DNA of 64,000 nt from Schistocerca nitens (GCF_023898315.1 NC_064614.1:1058348432-1058412431), one strand, 5' to 3'; positions 33,102 through 44,528 are shown, counted from the stretch's first letter. Notes: generated by a model from the letters alone, not told the origin. Made by a program: numbers and translations.

Positions 33102-34944
33102 CCAGTGGAAAGTATACGAATTCTGTAGGGGTTGATAATATATCTAGTAATTTATTGAAATATTCTTGTGTGTGGATAAGGGACATTCTCTGTCATATTT
33201 TCGATGCTTCCCTTCAGAAAGGTGTTGTTCCCAGTAGACTTAAGTATGCCATTGTGAAGCCCCTGTACAAAAAGGGTGATAAAGCTGAACTAACTAACTA
33301 TCGACCTATCTCTTTGCTGACGGCTTTCTCCAAAATTCTAGAAAAGCTAATACATGTAAGAATTACGGATCATCTCATGAAGAACGGAGTACTCAGCAAG
33401 AGCCAGTTTGGCTTTCAAAAGGGCCGTTCAACAGAAGACGCAGTCTACACACTTGCAAATGAAGTCCTAGAAACTCTTAATGAAAAAATGCTAGCAATTG
33501 GTGTCTTCTGTGATTTATCCAAAGCGTTTGACTGTGTTGATCACCAGATTCTCTTGCAAAAAGCAAAATTAGTAGGAATAAGTGGTGTTGCAGGCAATTG
33601 GCTACAGTCATACCTCCAAGACAGAAAACAAAAAGTTGTGTTGAATAGCTCGGGTGGAGTATGTGACACTTCCTCAGATTCTGAATGGAGTTCCATTACA
33701 TGTGGAGTGCCCCAGGGCTCAATTCTTGGGCCACTATTATTCCTGATTTTTATAAATGATCTACCATCATGTACAAGCCTGTCGTGTAAATTTACATTAT
33801 TTGCTGATGATACCACAATTTTTATGAGCAGTAGAACAGACAACAATCTTGAGGAACTCATTAATCACATACTCTCAGATATGGTTAATTGGTTCAAGGT
33901 GAATGGTCTCTCATTAAATTCCAGTAAGACCAGCTTTATTCAATTCTGTACAAAAACAGAAAAAGAGAGAGAGATAAGTGTGACATGTGGTAATCAACCA
34001 ATAGTTAGAATGGAAACAACAAAATTTCTTGGAGTACACATTGACAAGAAAATGAACTGGTCTTCACATATTATTGATCTCTGTAAGAGGCTTAGCTCTG
34101 CTACCTATGCTTTACGGGTTGTCACTACATGTGTTGAACCTAACACTGCAAAAGTGGCATATTATGGCTATTTTCATTGTCTCATTGAGTACGGAATTAT
34201 TTTTTGGGACAACCAGCCATTAGCAAGGAAAGTGTTCATTGCACAGAAGCGAGCTTTAAGAATTATATGTGGATTGCGCCCAAGAGACTCTTGTAAAAAT
34301 AGTTTTCGTAATCTTAAAATATACACAACTACATGCCAATATATTTTTTCTCTCATGTGTTTTGTTTGTAAAAATATAGATATATTTCAACCAAACAGTA
34401 ATTATCATGAGCATAACACATGGAGGAAGAATGACATACACAGTGAACTCAGAAATTTGAGCTTGGCACAAAAGGGTGTCCACGACACTGGAGCAAAACT
34501 CTTCAATGCTCTTCCTCCCGAAATAAAGACAAAGATTCATAACAATATGAGTTTAAGAAAGCTCTAAAAATATTTCTGCTAGAAAAAGTTTTTACAGTCT
34601 AGATGAATTTTTAACTAAATAAATTGTAATATTTTAATATTATATAATACAAGTTGACATAATGCCACTATGAATTTTATTTAACCTGAGCTCTGTATCT
34701 GTGTGTGCTCCGTATCTGTTTTCTGTAGTGTTTTAATGATTCTAAGAAAATATGTATTTTCTTTTTCTGTATTGCTGCCCAAAGAATTTACTGTATAAAT
34801 TTTTATATAATTATGTACTCAAATTTCTGTATATGCTATAAGATTATCAGATTGTATTTGTAAAAAACTGACTCGTTCCACGTCCTTGTGTATCCAACAC
34901 AGTTGGACCTATGGAACACGAAATAAATCAAATCAAATCAAATC
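33102..34944 (+). mobile_element. 5'-truncated LINE inserted into the minus-strand LINE
   Basis: A plus-strand LINE begins inside its RT domain (SGKYTNSVGVDNIS at about 33108) and ends with a 3' UTR and an AAATC-repeat tail (aaataaatcaaatcaaatc, 34920-34940). It separates the linker and RT of the minus-strand LINE and so is younger than it. 5' truncation is usual for target-primed reverse transcription. I could not define an exact target duplication. It belongs to the same broad group as 30113-30730. Confidence 0.85.
33155..34567 (+). CDS. LINE reverse transcriptase, nearly intact
   Basis: Open for 470 codons. Landmarks: KPLYKKGDKAELTNYRPISL (35-54), QFGFQKGRSTEDAV (84-97), FCDLSKAFDCVDH (118-130), GVPQGSILGPLLFLIFINDL (184-203), LFADDTTIF (215-223), KFLGVHID and the C-terminal RKVFIAQKRALRIICG. 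All three RT catalytic aspartates are present. Near the C-terminus the frame slips: after NNMSLRKL the family-typical ending (KIFLLEK, then FYSLDEFLTK) continues in two other frames before a stop at about 34616-34622. The ORF is 5'-truncated, so the first ATG is arbitrary. Confidence 0.9.
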   Translation: MKYSCVWIRDILCHIFDASLQKGVVPSRLKYAIVKPLYKKGDKAELTNYRPISLLTAFSKILEKLIHVRITDHLMKNGVLSKSQFGFQKGRSTEDAVYTLANEVLETLNEKMLAIGVFCDLSKAFDCVDHQILLQKAKLVGISGVAGNWLQSYLQDRKQKVVLNSSGGVCDTSSDSEWSSITCGVPQGSILGPLLFLIFINDLPSCTSLSCKFTLFADDTTIFMSSRTDNNLEELINHILSDMVNWFKVNGLSLNSSKTSFIQFCTKTEKEREISVTCGNQPIVRMETTKFLGVHIDKKMNWSSHIIDLCKRLSSATYALRVVTTCVEPNTAKVAYYGYFHCLIEYGIIFWDNQPLARKVFIAQKRALRIICGLRPRDSCKNSFRNLKIYTTTCQYIFSLMCFVCKNIDIFQPNSNYHEHNTWRKNDIHSELRNLSLAQKGVHDTGAKLFNALPPEIKTKIHNNMSLRKL

Positions 34945-35662
34945 AATACCTCCTATGGGGCACAGCACCGAGATGATCTAGTGCACAAGTGCCATTTTGC
35001 TTGATTTTGTTTTTCAGCTCGCTCACTGAGGTTAGGAAGTAATTATTTACTTCTTCTGGGACCAGCATTGCATCTTGTGTATGGGTTTGTGAATTATATT
35101 GGTTGATGATATCCCACGCTGCTTTACATTTGTTGGGAGAACTTTCAATGTAATGTTCACATGGCTGTTTTTTGGCCAAGGTCAGTTTGTCTTTGTAGAT
35201 TCTTTTATATTTTAGATAAGCTCTATAAGAAGTATTATCTAGCTCAGGTCCTTGTTTACAAGAATTTTTATATATTCTGTACAGTCTGAACATCTCCTCC
35301 CTAATGAGAGCTAGCTCATCTGTATACCATTTTAGCCGTTTCTTTTTCTGTTTATGCTTAGGGCTACCTTTGATTAATGGTGAGTAGGAGTACCATAACT
35401 CTGTGAGCATTTCCAGGAAGTTGTTAAACACCATTTCACCAGCACCCTTCTCAGGTTGTGTGTTGTATACAAAGTCCCAGTTAATATCAGATATTCTGTC
35501 AATAAATAAATTAATATATTCATCTTTCTGCCCTCTTACCCGTGTGGCATTAGACTTGATTCTGACTGATTTGTCTGATTTAGGCAACTGATCACAGCAG
35601 AATGTTAAAATCAATGGTTCATGATCAGCTAGGGCTCCACTGGCAAGTCTGACGTCATACAT
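34943..35662 (-). CDS. ORF2 linker between endonuclease and RT
   Basis: The frame starts with the last endonuclease block (SGALADHEPLIL, with the catalytic D-H pair), followed by the lysine- and tyrosine-rich linker usual between endonuclease and RT in this group (KKKRLKWYTDELALIREEMF, YRAYLKYKRIYKDKL, KAAWDIINQY). It is in the same frame as 35768-36274, from which one TGA separates it. It ends only because the plus-strand LINE is inserted at 34944. Confidence 0.85.
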   Translation of the reverse strand: MYDVRLASGALADHEPLILTFCCDQLPKSDKSVRIKSNATRVRGQKDEYINLFIDRISDINWDFVYNTQPEKGAGEMVFNNFLEMLTELWYSYSPLIKGSPKHKQKKKRLKWYTDELALIREEMFRLYRIYKNSCKQGPELDNTSYRAYLKYKRIYKDKLTLAKKQPCEHYIESSPNKCKAAWDIINQYNSQTHTQDAMLVPEEVNNYFLTSVSELKNKIKQNGTCALDHLGAVPHRRY

Positions 35663-35767
35663 ATCTCTAGAAAAATTTACTGTAATATTATCTAAGCACG
35701 CATTATCCCGTGTTGGTGTGTAATTTGTACATTGTAAATTTAATGATTTTAAGATATTAAAAAATGT

Positions 35768-36274
35768 TCAAGTAACATGTTCATCAATGTCGGCCATTTC
35801 AATGTTGAAATCGTCACAGATAATTAGTTTTATGTTAGATTTTAGTATTTTCCTCATAATCAGCTCTAATCTTTCGAAAAATGTATTTATATCTCCTCCT
35901 GGTGATCTATATAAGCTAACAATTATAGTATTCTCTGCGTTCAGTCTTATACAGCTAAATTCTCCATCTAGTTCTGCACAGTAAGAGCTAACATCTATTT
36001 TGGTAAACATTACATTATCTTTAACAAATATTAGGACACCTCTATTCTTTCTTTCACTTCTACACATAATGTCTCCAACAGCATACCCTTGAGGAACAAA
36101 ATATTGTACTTGATCTTCTGTCAGCCAATGTTCTGAGATACAAACAACATCAACGTTTTCAATAGTCCAAAAATGTTCTAATTGTAATACTTTGTTCCTA
36201 ATGCAGCAAATGTTCATTTGCATCACAGTAACAGATTTATGTTTATTGTTTATTGTCTGTGAACACTCTCTCAT
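35768..36274 (-). CDS. APE-type endonuclease, N-terminal part of LINE ORF2
   Basis: 168 codons. Endonuclease landmarks: MQMNICCIRNKV (residues 18-29; catalytic N), VVCISEHWL (catalytic E), VSLYRSPGG, and LIICDDFNIE (D-x-N block, with the usual GDFN read here as DDFN). This enzyme nicks the target DNA to prime reverse transcription. The ATG at 36274 is plausible as the ORF2 start because the N-terminal landmark follows within 20 residues. The frame ends at TGA 35768-35770; the following codons continue the domain, so this is a nonsense change. Confidence 0.85.
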   Translation of the reverse strand: MRECSQTINNKHKSVTVMQMNICCIRNKVLQLEHFWTIENVDVVCISEHWLTEDQVQYFVPQGYAVGDIMCRSERKNRGVLIFVKDNVMFTKIDVSSYCAELDGEFSCIRLNAENTIIVSLYRSPGGDINTFFERLELIMRKILKSNIKLIICDDFNIEMADIDEHVT

Positions 36275-36439
36275 TCGAATGTCGCTTTTAGCACCTAGTT
36301 CAAGTACAGAAGGTTTATTACCCGCCGATTCACAGACTTTTATACTAAAAAATGATGTACATTCCAGGTATTACTCAAACCACTACTTTCATAGATTGTT
36401 TTATTCCGTGTGAGTCTTTCTTTAATTATTTAGTTGACA

Positions 36440-36650
36440 CGTTCGCACACAAACTTTTTCCCTTCATAGTTTAGGTGGTGCCCATGTCTGGTGTGAAGGT
36501 TACGCTGCAGTTTTCTTATATCGACCACAGCAGTATTCAGAGCACAGTTTCTTTATTTTAATATTTGTTCATCGAATTTCTTTATTAACGCACGAACTAC
36601 AGATTAGATCGTGCCTATGAGGCACTGTAGCAACAACTGTATTCCTTGAT
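36440..36650 (-). pseudogene. End of LINE ORF1 with esterase motif
   Basis: The minus strand reads NTVVATVPHRHDLICSSC and, about 40 codons later, LHTRHGHHLNYEGKKFVCERV followed by a stop. The HGHHLN block is the catalytic-histidine block of SGNH-type esterases in CR1 ORF1 proteins. This independently shows that the minus-strand LINE belongs to the esterase-bearing CR1-like group, like the copies at 1903-5735 and 20063-26330. Confidence 0.6.
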
Positions 36651-36739
36651 TGATTTATTTTTTCTAGAAAGTTCTAGTTGACTAAAATTGCCCCAGGAAC
36701 ATTCTTGTGTAGTTAATTAGTTAGGCGGTAGGGTAGGAA

Positions 36740-37635
36740 CCACTATGCCACCTCTCTCAATGCTCTTACATTCCATAATCCAATATGGGTTGCCATTTTC
36801 AGGCCAAACATCATATCCTTAGGATTCATCCATCTATTTCTCCTTTTAGTTTCCATGAGCTGAATTTTTTTGGTGATGTGGGTTATTAGTGCACAGCCCC
36901 CAAGTGTCCAGGTGGCACTGTCCCCTCATGTTCTGGATATTATTATTTCAGGGCCTTCGCCCTTAAACAGCTTGTATTCATCTTGAATACTGAACACTAT
37001 CCTTTCCTCCACAGTAAATCCTATGTGCATCATCATTGTCATGCTAACCAAGGATCTTGTGCTCCCACATCAGGGGACCATAACTGTTCTCTAGCCACAC
37101 ATTCACAGAGGGGAAAAGGATAAAAAGACAGGACATTGTGGGACACACTTTATCTGGATCCTCTGTGGAGCCCTGCATGACTTGCAAGACCCTGCCAGGA
37201 GTTACTTTTCAGAAAAAATCAGTGTAGCATTTGTTACAACTATTTTCTGGATTCTCACCACTTTAAGATATTGCTTCTAGATAAATATTTGTTTAGTTTA
37301 ACAGTCACTACAAATCCCAGGTTGTGGGTTATTTGCCACTGACTGATGGTTTTATTGAGCCCCTACCCAAACTGAAGAGTTCCTATCCATTATGATGGTA
37401 ACTGGCTGGGGAGTTATGTGTATTTGTTCTTGTTGAACACCCAATGCTTTCATTTTTGCTACAAAGTTTATGTAACAGTCCTGGACTGTAATTTCTTCAA
37501 ATCCTTGCTTTTTGAATTAGAGATCCGTAGATGTCTGAGAAATCAATTCACTGTTGGAGATAATTCCAAGCTGACATTTTTAATTTTTGTCTTTAAAAGC
37601 TCTTACATGTCTTGACAAGATTCAATTTTTGGCGG
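36740..37635. other. Mostly unassigned; short LINE endonuclease start
   Basis: On the minus strand, 36840-36745 reads MATHIGLWNVRALRE, resembling the start of RTE/CR1 endonucleases (...WNVRTL...). The remainder to 37635 shows no recognisable gene. Confidence 0.35.
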
Positions 37636-37648
37636 TGAAGCTGTTATC

Positions 37649-37838
37649 GCCGGCCGCGGTGGTCTAGCGGTTCTGGTGCTGCAGCCCGGAACTGCGGGAC
37701 TGCTACGGTCGCAGGTTCAATTCCTGCCTCGGGCATGGGTGTGTGTGATGTCCTTAGGTTAGTTAGGTTTAAGTAGTTCTAAGTTCTAGGGGACTTATGA
37801 CCTAAGATGTTGAGTCCCATAGTGCTCAGAGCCATTTT
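37649..37838 (+). mobile_element. tRNA-derived SINE (full length)
   Basis: The tRNA-like head has an A box (ggtggtctagcgg) and B box (ggttcaattcc), followed by a body containing ggttagttaggtttaagtag and an end at gagccattttt. A 13-bp direct repeat TGAAGCTGTTATC flanks it (37636-37648 and 37839-37851), proving insertion by target-primed retrotransposition. Two further copies are at 51385-51550 (+) and 52149-52351 (-). Confidence 0.9.
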
Positions 37839-37851
37839 TGAAGCTGTTATC

Positions 37852-39470
37852 TCTGGGGCACCTGTTTAGTTAACTCCTTCAAAAATTTCAAAATAGGTAT
37901 CACCTATTGCATTAGTTCCCAGTCTGCATCTTTTTAGTTCAAAGTGATTGACTTTCTCTGTGAAATAGCAAGGAAAGAAATTAGGGAATTATTTTTAAAA
38001 ATAAATTCGTGCAACATGTCACAACTATGTTCAGTCTGTTAGGACACCCCATTTGAGTTCATTTTTTTTTATTAAATTACCTTGCATTTAAGAAAGTTTG
38101 CTTAAGCCTCTTGCGAGTCAGCTCCTTGCAGCTCGCACTCTTCCAAGTGAGATGCTGGGTGTTCCCTGCTCCATCACTCACAGTGAACTGTCTAGCGAGT
38201 TGGCATGGCAGCCTCTGAAGATCGCAACTTGTTTGTCTCACATGATTGCTGATAACATATTCTGTGTGCAGTACTTCATGAAAGGAGAAAAAGTAAAAGA
38301 AATACTGCACTCAACAATTTGGTCAAAACTGTGTAACTGTTCACTGGGCTTTTGCAATATGATATCTTCTTTTCAAATTAAGAGTGGAAATATATTGTGC
38401 AAATATGTTTTCTATGTTATGGAGTATTTTGAAATAATGATCTTTTTTCACTTTGTAATCTTTTCATAGCTGAAAATAAATGCACTTAGTAATAGCAGAT
38501 TATTGTGCAGTTTGGAAACCATTTCTTACCGTTATGTTCTATACCTTAGCAAGTAATTAAACATGCTTCATGGGACACTGTTGCAGCAGATTGCCTAAAA
38601 TCTTCATTCTGTTCACAGATGCACTAATCAGATATTTCGAAATGGACATGTCACCACTCAGTCTTTTTTTTAAACAAAAGTTACTTATAAGACATAGAAG
38701 AAACAACTAGGAAGTTATTGTACATGCAGATTTCATTAGTGATTCCATCTCTGATAATCCTGATTGGGAGAATTTAAACTTACTGATATCCAGTTTTGGT
38801 TTGTTCCATGCAGTAACATTTCCAGTCTTGAAATTAAACATATGAAGCACTTGCTGACACAGTTACATATGTTTTGCCTTATATTACTTCATTAGACACT
38901 GTTGTATTTGTAACTCGAAAATAATACTGAGAGGAAGATGTTCCTGTGAAGTTCTACAGACTGTTACTGATCTGGTACCTACAGTGCTGTCACTGTGGTG
39001 GTAAGTACAGCCATCAGATAGTACTTTTAGCTTAAAAACATTTCCTCTAGGCTACAGTATTTCCCCACGGAAGATAATAAGAATGGCTAATTGTTCTAAT
39101 GTAGATTACATGAAATAAGAGTTGTTAAAAACTGCAGGAAAAGAGGGAACAGGAAGATTATTTGTCATTCTGTGCAATTAGAATCACAAAAATTGTTCTA
39201 GAAAAAAGTGACCACTTTATCCACCACTGGTAATGGTTTTATTTCCAAATGAAATAAACCCTCTTCATAAATGTTAGTATAATGAAACACGGTACTGCTC
39301 TGTACACTTTATTTCTAACAGTATCAGTTTCACACGTTAATTGCAAAAATTGTACATGAATACAGTGACTGAAAAAACATTCAATCTGTCATTTATGACA
39401 TTATTTGCAGTGGGATTATTGTTACCTTTATTAGAATATTTCAAGATTACTGCTTATGACATATAAACTA
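37852..39470. other. AT-rich DNA without recognisable genes
   Basis: The 123-codon frame at 38098-38469 (+) and the 77-codon frame opposite it resemble nothing I know. If the zinc-finger exon just beyond is real, the part next to 39470 would be its 3' UTR. Confidence 0.4.
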
Positions 39471-39598
39471 TCAGTCTTTCTTCTGGTGATGCTTTTTGTG
39501 TCGCAGAATTTCAGTTGGTGTCAAATTTAAAGTTTTTTGACATATATTACAGTAATACCCTTCAGATCCACTTGGCTGATTAGTATCTTCACTAGTTT
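39471..39598 (-). CDS. Possible last exon of a C2H2 zinc-finger protein
   Basis: On the minus strand a good acceptor (ttctattttgcag) is followed by about 42 codons and a TGA at 39473-39471. The peptide contains YYCNICQKTLNLT, then TPTEILRHKKHH, with the spacing C-x2-C-x13-H-x3-H of one C2H2 finger, and ends HHQKKD. This looks like the C-terminus of a host protein; the DEAH-helicase DHX34 family ends in a finger of this general kind, but I cannot confirm the match. The intron would be in phase 1. No upstream exon was identified; they would lie at higher coordinates. It is too short to appear as a long open frame. Confidence 0.45.
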
Positions 39599-39604
39599 CT
39601 GCAA

Positions 39605-42360
39605 AATAGAATTGTATATGTCAATACAAATGCAATTTATGATGTGCTAGTATGTGAATATATCTAAGTTACATGGTTACTGTTGTAAAATAATCAAGTA
39701 CACAATAAACTCAATGTTTGCATAGCATAGAGGTTTAGTTTGCTGGCTGACTAAGTTGAAAGGAATCAGCACCTGATGGTGTACCAAAAAGCCGGAAAGA
39801 TGTGTAGATTTGAAACTAATGGGAGCTGACTACTGACGGCAAAAATTTTGTAGCTTCGCAAAGCATGATATTGTGTTTCAATGGAGAAGTCTACTATGAT
39901 TTGATTGTCTTTCAGAAATATTTATTCAACTGACAAAGTCAGTTATTGCAGTTTATTACAGGTTTCTGGTGTCTCAGCAACTGCCTTTGGATCATAATAA
40001 TAAAAATGCCATGGTGGTATATTACGAATTTATTGCATGTTCAGATAAATGTAGTGTTCAGTTTTGTAATCACATGTATTTAAACACATAATAATTTGTT
40101 AATATACAGCCATGGCAGTAATAATATCCCAAGACGTTTGCCGTGAAAACCATAATCAGTAACACGAGTGTGATAACTAATTTTGTCGGCTGAATAAACC
40201 TTTTTAGTATGATCTTACAGCTATTTATTCATTCACTGTGTATATGCCATTCATATATTATATCTTTTTCTCTTCATGGTAACAGTATTACATAAATCTA
40301 TCATCTCTAAATTCAAAGAGTAGGTTCACTCTATAATCAACTGTCCCTCTATAACATTGTTTTGCAGCTTCATAGTACAAAATTTATACTTTATATTCAG
40401 TTCTAACAAATAAACTGCAGGATTTGAATATTCAACTGATATATGATTTCCTTCTTAATGTCTTAAACCTATCTAATGACCAATGGAAATGTTGTCACAA
40501 CATTACAAAAGAAAAAGTATATCATTCACAAACAGTACCAATCCCAGAATATAATTAATTGAGAACTGAAAATCACTTGGATATCCCTGTTGTTTATCCT
40601 GTCTCTGGTGCCCTACAACTGCTGTATTGGTATAAAGGAATGAATCTGCACATGTTGTTTCTATATATAGATGATGTGCAAGAAAATCTTTTGAATATAT
40701 TACCTTAACAAATACGAAGAAAAGATCTTAATTGTTTTAAACAGAATAGCTTTCATGAGTACTACTCTGATGGTGAAAACTCCCAGCAGTAATATATTTG
40801 GATAACTGACCATGTCATGGAAAATTACAAGGATACAGAATGGCTGGCCAGTGTTTACCCTCAGGTAGTGAAATTACAATTCTGCCACAGGCAAATTTAA
40901 GAACAGAGGAAACTGTTTCTGGCTTTTGGCACTATTAGTTCCTTTCTCAATGTTGGATGGGAAGAGCCAAATGGTCCATGCAGTGTAGCAGGTACTCAGG
41001 TCCTTGTGTCACACTGTAGATCATGCTCACCAGCTGAGCAGCAGGCGCCCCCAAGACAGCTTTGTCCTTCAGTCATTTCTGGACTGATGTTGGTGCAGTG
41101 CTTACCAAAGTAGCATCTTTGACCTCCTACTGCTTCTGATACCTCCCCCTTACTCTTCGTCTCCACTTGTCCTCATGACAGGTGGATCGCTCTCAATGGA
41201 GGGGGTGGGGGGGGGGGTCTCAATGAGATGCCCCTCCTTCCTAAAATACCCCTCCTTCATAACTGAGAAAGGGACCAACAATTCCAAAACCTAATTTTAA
41301 AACTGTCTATTGACAGCACTGGAATTTCAGCATCTGAAGCGAGCCACTGTAATTTAACAGCTGTCTCAAGTAAGTTCTCCTTTTTATACAGTTTTTGTGG
41401 AAGACATAGATTCGGTCTTTGAATGTTTTGCTAGAAAAAGTTCTTAAGTTATCAGTAACTTCTGACGTTGCCAGCAAATTTTTCATTTATCTTTTTATAT
41501 GAAATAATTTCTTCTTCAAAAGTGTAAGCACAACAAAATACAAGCAATGGATGATTACTGATGGATACTACTTCTTGCAGAATTATTAGTTTATCATGAA
41601 TATAAAAGGTTATGGCAAACAAATAGAAACTGAATTGTCAAACTTAATTCATAGAAATGCATTTTCAGAGCGAAGGAATTAAATGATAATAAGTCGCATC
41701 AAAAATATATATATAAATTAAATGATAATGTGATTACAAAACTGGTAGTATTAAAGTTCATTATTTTAATATCAGTTAAAAAAATAAACATATTTAATAA
41801 CAAATGTTAAAAGAAGATATTTAAACCTAAAACAAGACAAGTTTTTTCCCTTTTGATAACCCTTAAAAATCCTCTTTTTTTTATTAGTCAGCAAATGTTG
41901 ACAGTTGTAAACTGCTGGTCCACTTTGTTGGAATGTGTAACTTATTGTAATATTCTTGGCCACTATTATTATACTTAAAATCTGAATCACTACACATCGT
42001 GAGTGCATGCCACAAATGTTTCACAATTTGATTTCACAGATAACAAGAGACCCCTATAGCAAGACTCTTTGTCCTGAGCACCAGTCCATGTTTTCATTCC
42101 ATGAGAACTGCGTCCAACATTCCAAAGAAGTGTGGCCACTTAGCATTTCACAGCTGTAACATATACGCGCGATAACCTACGTGCCACAGAGGTAAGACAG
42201 ATAATGAACCCTACTGTGATCACATGGATATGGTTATAATGAAATTTTAAATAGCTACAGCGTTTTATACTTTCGAGATTCACATCAATTTAGTAATTAT
42301 ATAAAGATTTCATATTACATACACACATGATTTGATATACACATATGCAGTATGTAATTA
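39605..42360. other. AT-rich, repeat-poor DNA (possible intron)
   Basis: I recognise no transposon and no clear exon over 2.7 kb. There is a G run at about 41204-41218. The 78-codon frame at 41772-42008 (-) is lysine-rich and unremarkable. If the zinc-finger exon is real this stretch is probably its upstream intron. Confidence 0.4.
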
Positions 42361-42510
42361 TCCATATATTTCTATTGTAAATAAAATAGAAAGAAACATT
42401 CCACACGGGAAAAATATATTAAAAACAAAGATTCCATGACTTACCAAACGGGAAAGCGCTGGTAGATAGACACAATAAAAAACACATAAACACACACACA
42501 AAATTTCAAG

Positions 42511-42538
42511 CTTTTGCAACCAATGGTTGCTTCGTCAG
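42511..42538 (-). ncRNA. Hammerhead-like core, left arm
   Basis: Minus strand: CTGACGA, one extra A, GCAACC, loop ATT, GGTTGC, then AAAA where the core needs GAAA. It is the inverted counterpart of 43583-43609 and carries one substitution in the conserved box, so is probably inactive. Confidence 0.35.
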
Positions 42539-43582
42539 GAAAGAGCGAAGGAGGGGGAAAGACTAAAGGCTGTGGGTTTTAACGGAGAGGGTAAGGAGTC
42601 ATTCCAATCCAGGGAGCGGAAAGACTTACCTTAGGGGGAAAAAGCACAGGTATACACACGTGCGAACGCACACACATATCCATCCACACATATACAGACA
42701 CAAGCAGACATATTTAAAGGCAAAGAGTTTGGGCAGAGATGTCAGTCGAGGCGGAAGTGCAGAGGCAAAGATGTTGTTGAATGACAGGTGAGGTATGAGT
42801 GGTGGCAACTTGAAATTAGCGGAGATTGAGGCCTGGTGGATAACGGGAAGAGAGGATATATTGAAGGGCAAGTTCCCATCTCCGGAGTTCGGATAGGTTG
42901 GTGTTAGTGGAAAGTATCCACATAACCCGGACGGTGTAACACTGTGCCAAGATGTGCTGGCCGTGTACCAAGGCATGTTTAGCCACAGGGTGATCCTCAT
43001 TACCAACAAACACTGTCTGCCTGTGTCCATTCATGCGAATGGACAGTTTGTTGTAGGCAGGATAAAATGTATGGTAGATTACGGAAAAAAGGGAAGATGA
43101 ATACAAAGTGAAACTACTTGTACAAACAAAAAGCGAAAGTAAAATGACAGAAAAGATTTCGAAATGCAACAGTGACAATAACAAACGTAATTGTTGGGTT
43201 CAAATTAATTATACAAATAAAATAGAAAGAAACATTCCATATGAGAAAAATATATTAAAAACAAAGATTCCATGACTTAAGTCCCTCAAGGCCTCAATCT
43301 CTGCTAATTTCAAGCTGCCGCCACTCATACCTCACCTGTCATTCAACAACATCTTTGTTCTGCACTTCCGCCTCGACTGACATCTCTGCCCAAACTCTTT
43401 GCCTTTAAATATGTCTGCTTGTGTCTGTATATGTGTGGATGGATATGAGTGTGTGCGCGCGAGTGTATACCTGTCCTTTTTTCCCCCTAAGGTAAGTCTT
43501 TCCGCTCCCGGGATTGGAATGACTCCTTACCCTCTCCCTTAAAACCCACATCCTTTAGTCTTTCCCTCTCCTTCGCTCTTTC

Positions 43583-43609
43583 CTGACGAAGCAACCGTTG
43601 GTTGCGAAA
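43583..43609 (+). ncRNA. Hammerhead-like core, right arm
   Basis: CTGACGA (43583-43589), one extra A, stem II GCAACC/GGTTGC (43591-43596 and 43600-43605, loop GTT), then GAAA (43606-43609). Stem III and stem I are not obvious, so activity is uncertain. Confidence 0.4.
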
Positions 43610-43719
43610 GCTTGAAATTTTGTGTGTGTGTTTGTGTGTTTTTTTATTGTGTCTATCTACCAGCGCTGTCCCATTTGGTAAGTCATGGAATCTTTGTTTT
43701 TAATATATTTCTATTGTAA

Positions 43720-44526
43720 TATATACAAAAACTGTTATGTTACATACATCAATATGTATACACTTATTTCTTTGTCCTCTGTATCAGATGCCACTGATGA
43801 TGGGCTACATGCCTGAATACTGATCTGGCAATTAAATACTTATAAAAGTGTGGCTCTTGGTATACAGCACAATGACTTTTATCAAATATAAACAATCTGT
43901 AGGGCACCTCACATACAAGATTTTATGTGACACTGTTTCTCGTGTTCCCTATGAGTATATTTTGCCTAGAAATTAAATATTACAACTGATTTCAGACAAA
44001 GCATTTTATAGTTCAGATCATAACACTACTGTGAAAAGGCTATAATAAAAGAAAATGAAATGTAATTTACTTTTATTCTCTCAAGCAAGAGAGCAGAATG
44101 AAATGAAAGAAAAGAGGGAAGTAACATCTCTGGAAAGTATCCCAGCCAAATTCTACCATCTATTCTCTGCCTTACATTAGCAGCCAGTTAGCTTTGGACT
44201 CAAGTCACTATAATTTACTAACCAGGTCCTTTCATGTGGTAAATATGTGACAGTTGTCAAATAGTTGCTGACGATGAGAGATTTACTAAGTACTGAGGGG
44301 ATCAAATGGGGATACTGTCAATGATAGTGAAAGTGTTGTATTAAAGGGAGGCACGCCAAACAGGTGTCATATTAAACAATGGCACATCAAAATAAGTTGG
44401 ATTGCTAGCAATAGTTAGGATACAGCATATTAAATTAATTAAACAACAATCTCTCACAACTTCAGGCATCCATCCTCTGCTAGATCCCATTCAATGCCGA
44501 ATTTACATTGGTGGCAGCGTGCTGTG
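43720..44526. other. Unassigned AT-rich DNA
   Basis: No coding signal or known repeat seen. Confidence 0.4.
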
Positions 44527-44528
44527 TA

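Larger units (their letters stand above)
31640..36700 (-). mobile_element. Nearly complete CR1-like LINE, interrupted by another LINE
   Basis: From high to low coordinates: end of an ORF1 esterase domain (about 36650-36440: VVATVPHRHDLICSS, then TRHGHHLNYEGKKF and a stop), a spacer of about 165 bp, ORF2 endonuclease (36274-35640), linker (35662-34943), a foreign LINE (33102-34944), then the RT and C-terminal domain (33101-31650). In ORF2 I see one in-frame TGA (35768-35770) besides the insertion, so this is one of the youngest elements here. ORF1 is incomplete at its 5' side. Confidence 0.85.
42380..43704 (-). mobile_element. Penelope-like element with long inverted arms
   Basis: Flanked by a 17-bp direct repeat ATATATTTCTATTGTAA (42363-42379 and 43703-43719). 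The segment about 42440-42850 recurs inverted at 43285-43702, giving arms of roughly 410 bp. A short direct repeat of the left tip lies at 43214-43281. Between the arms the minus strand encodes the last part of a GIY-YIG endonuclease (about 43060-42930: LSIRMNGHRQTVF, then HPVAKHALVHGQ). The first landmark boxes are lost. Partial inverted terminal repeats are a known feature of Penelope insertions. Each arm has a hammerhead-like core. Confidence 0.75.

Noticed and set aside
42380-43704. Fold-back DNA transposon or MITE
   Set aside because: The GIY-YIG C-terminal text and the 17-bp duplication fit a Penelope-like element better than a cut-and-paste transposon.
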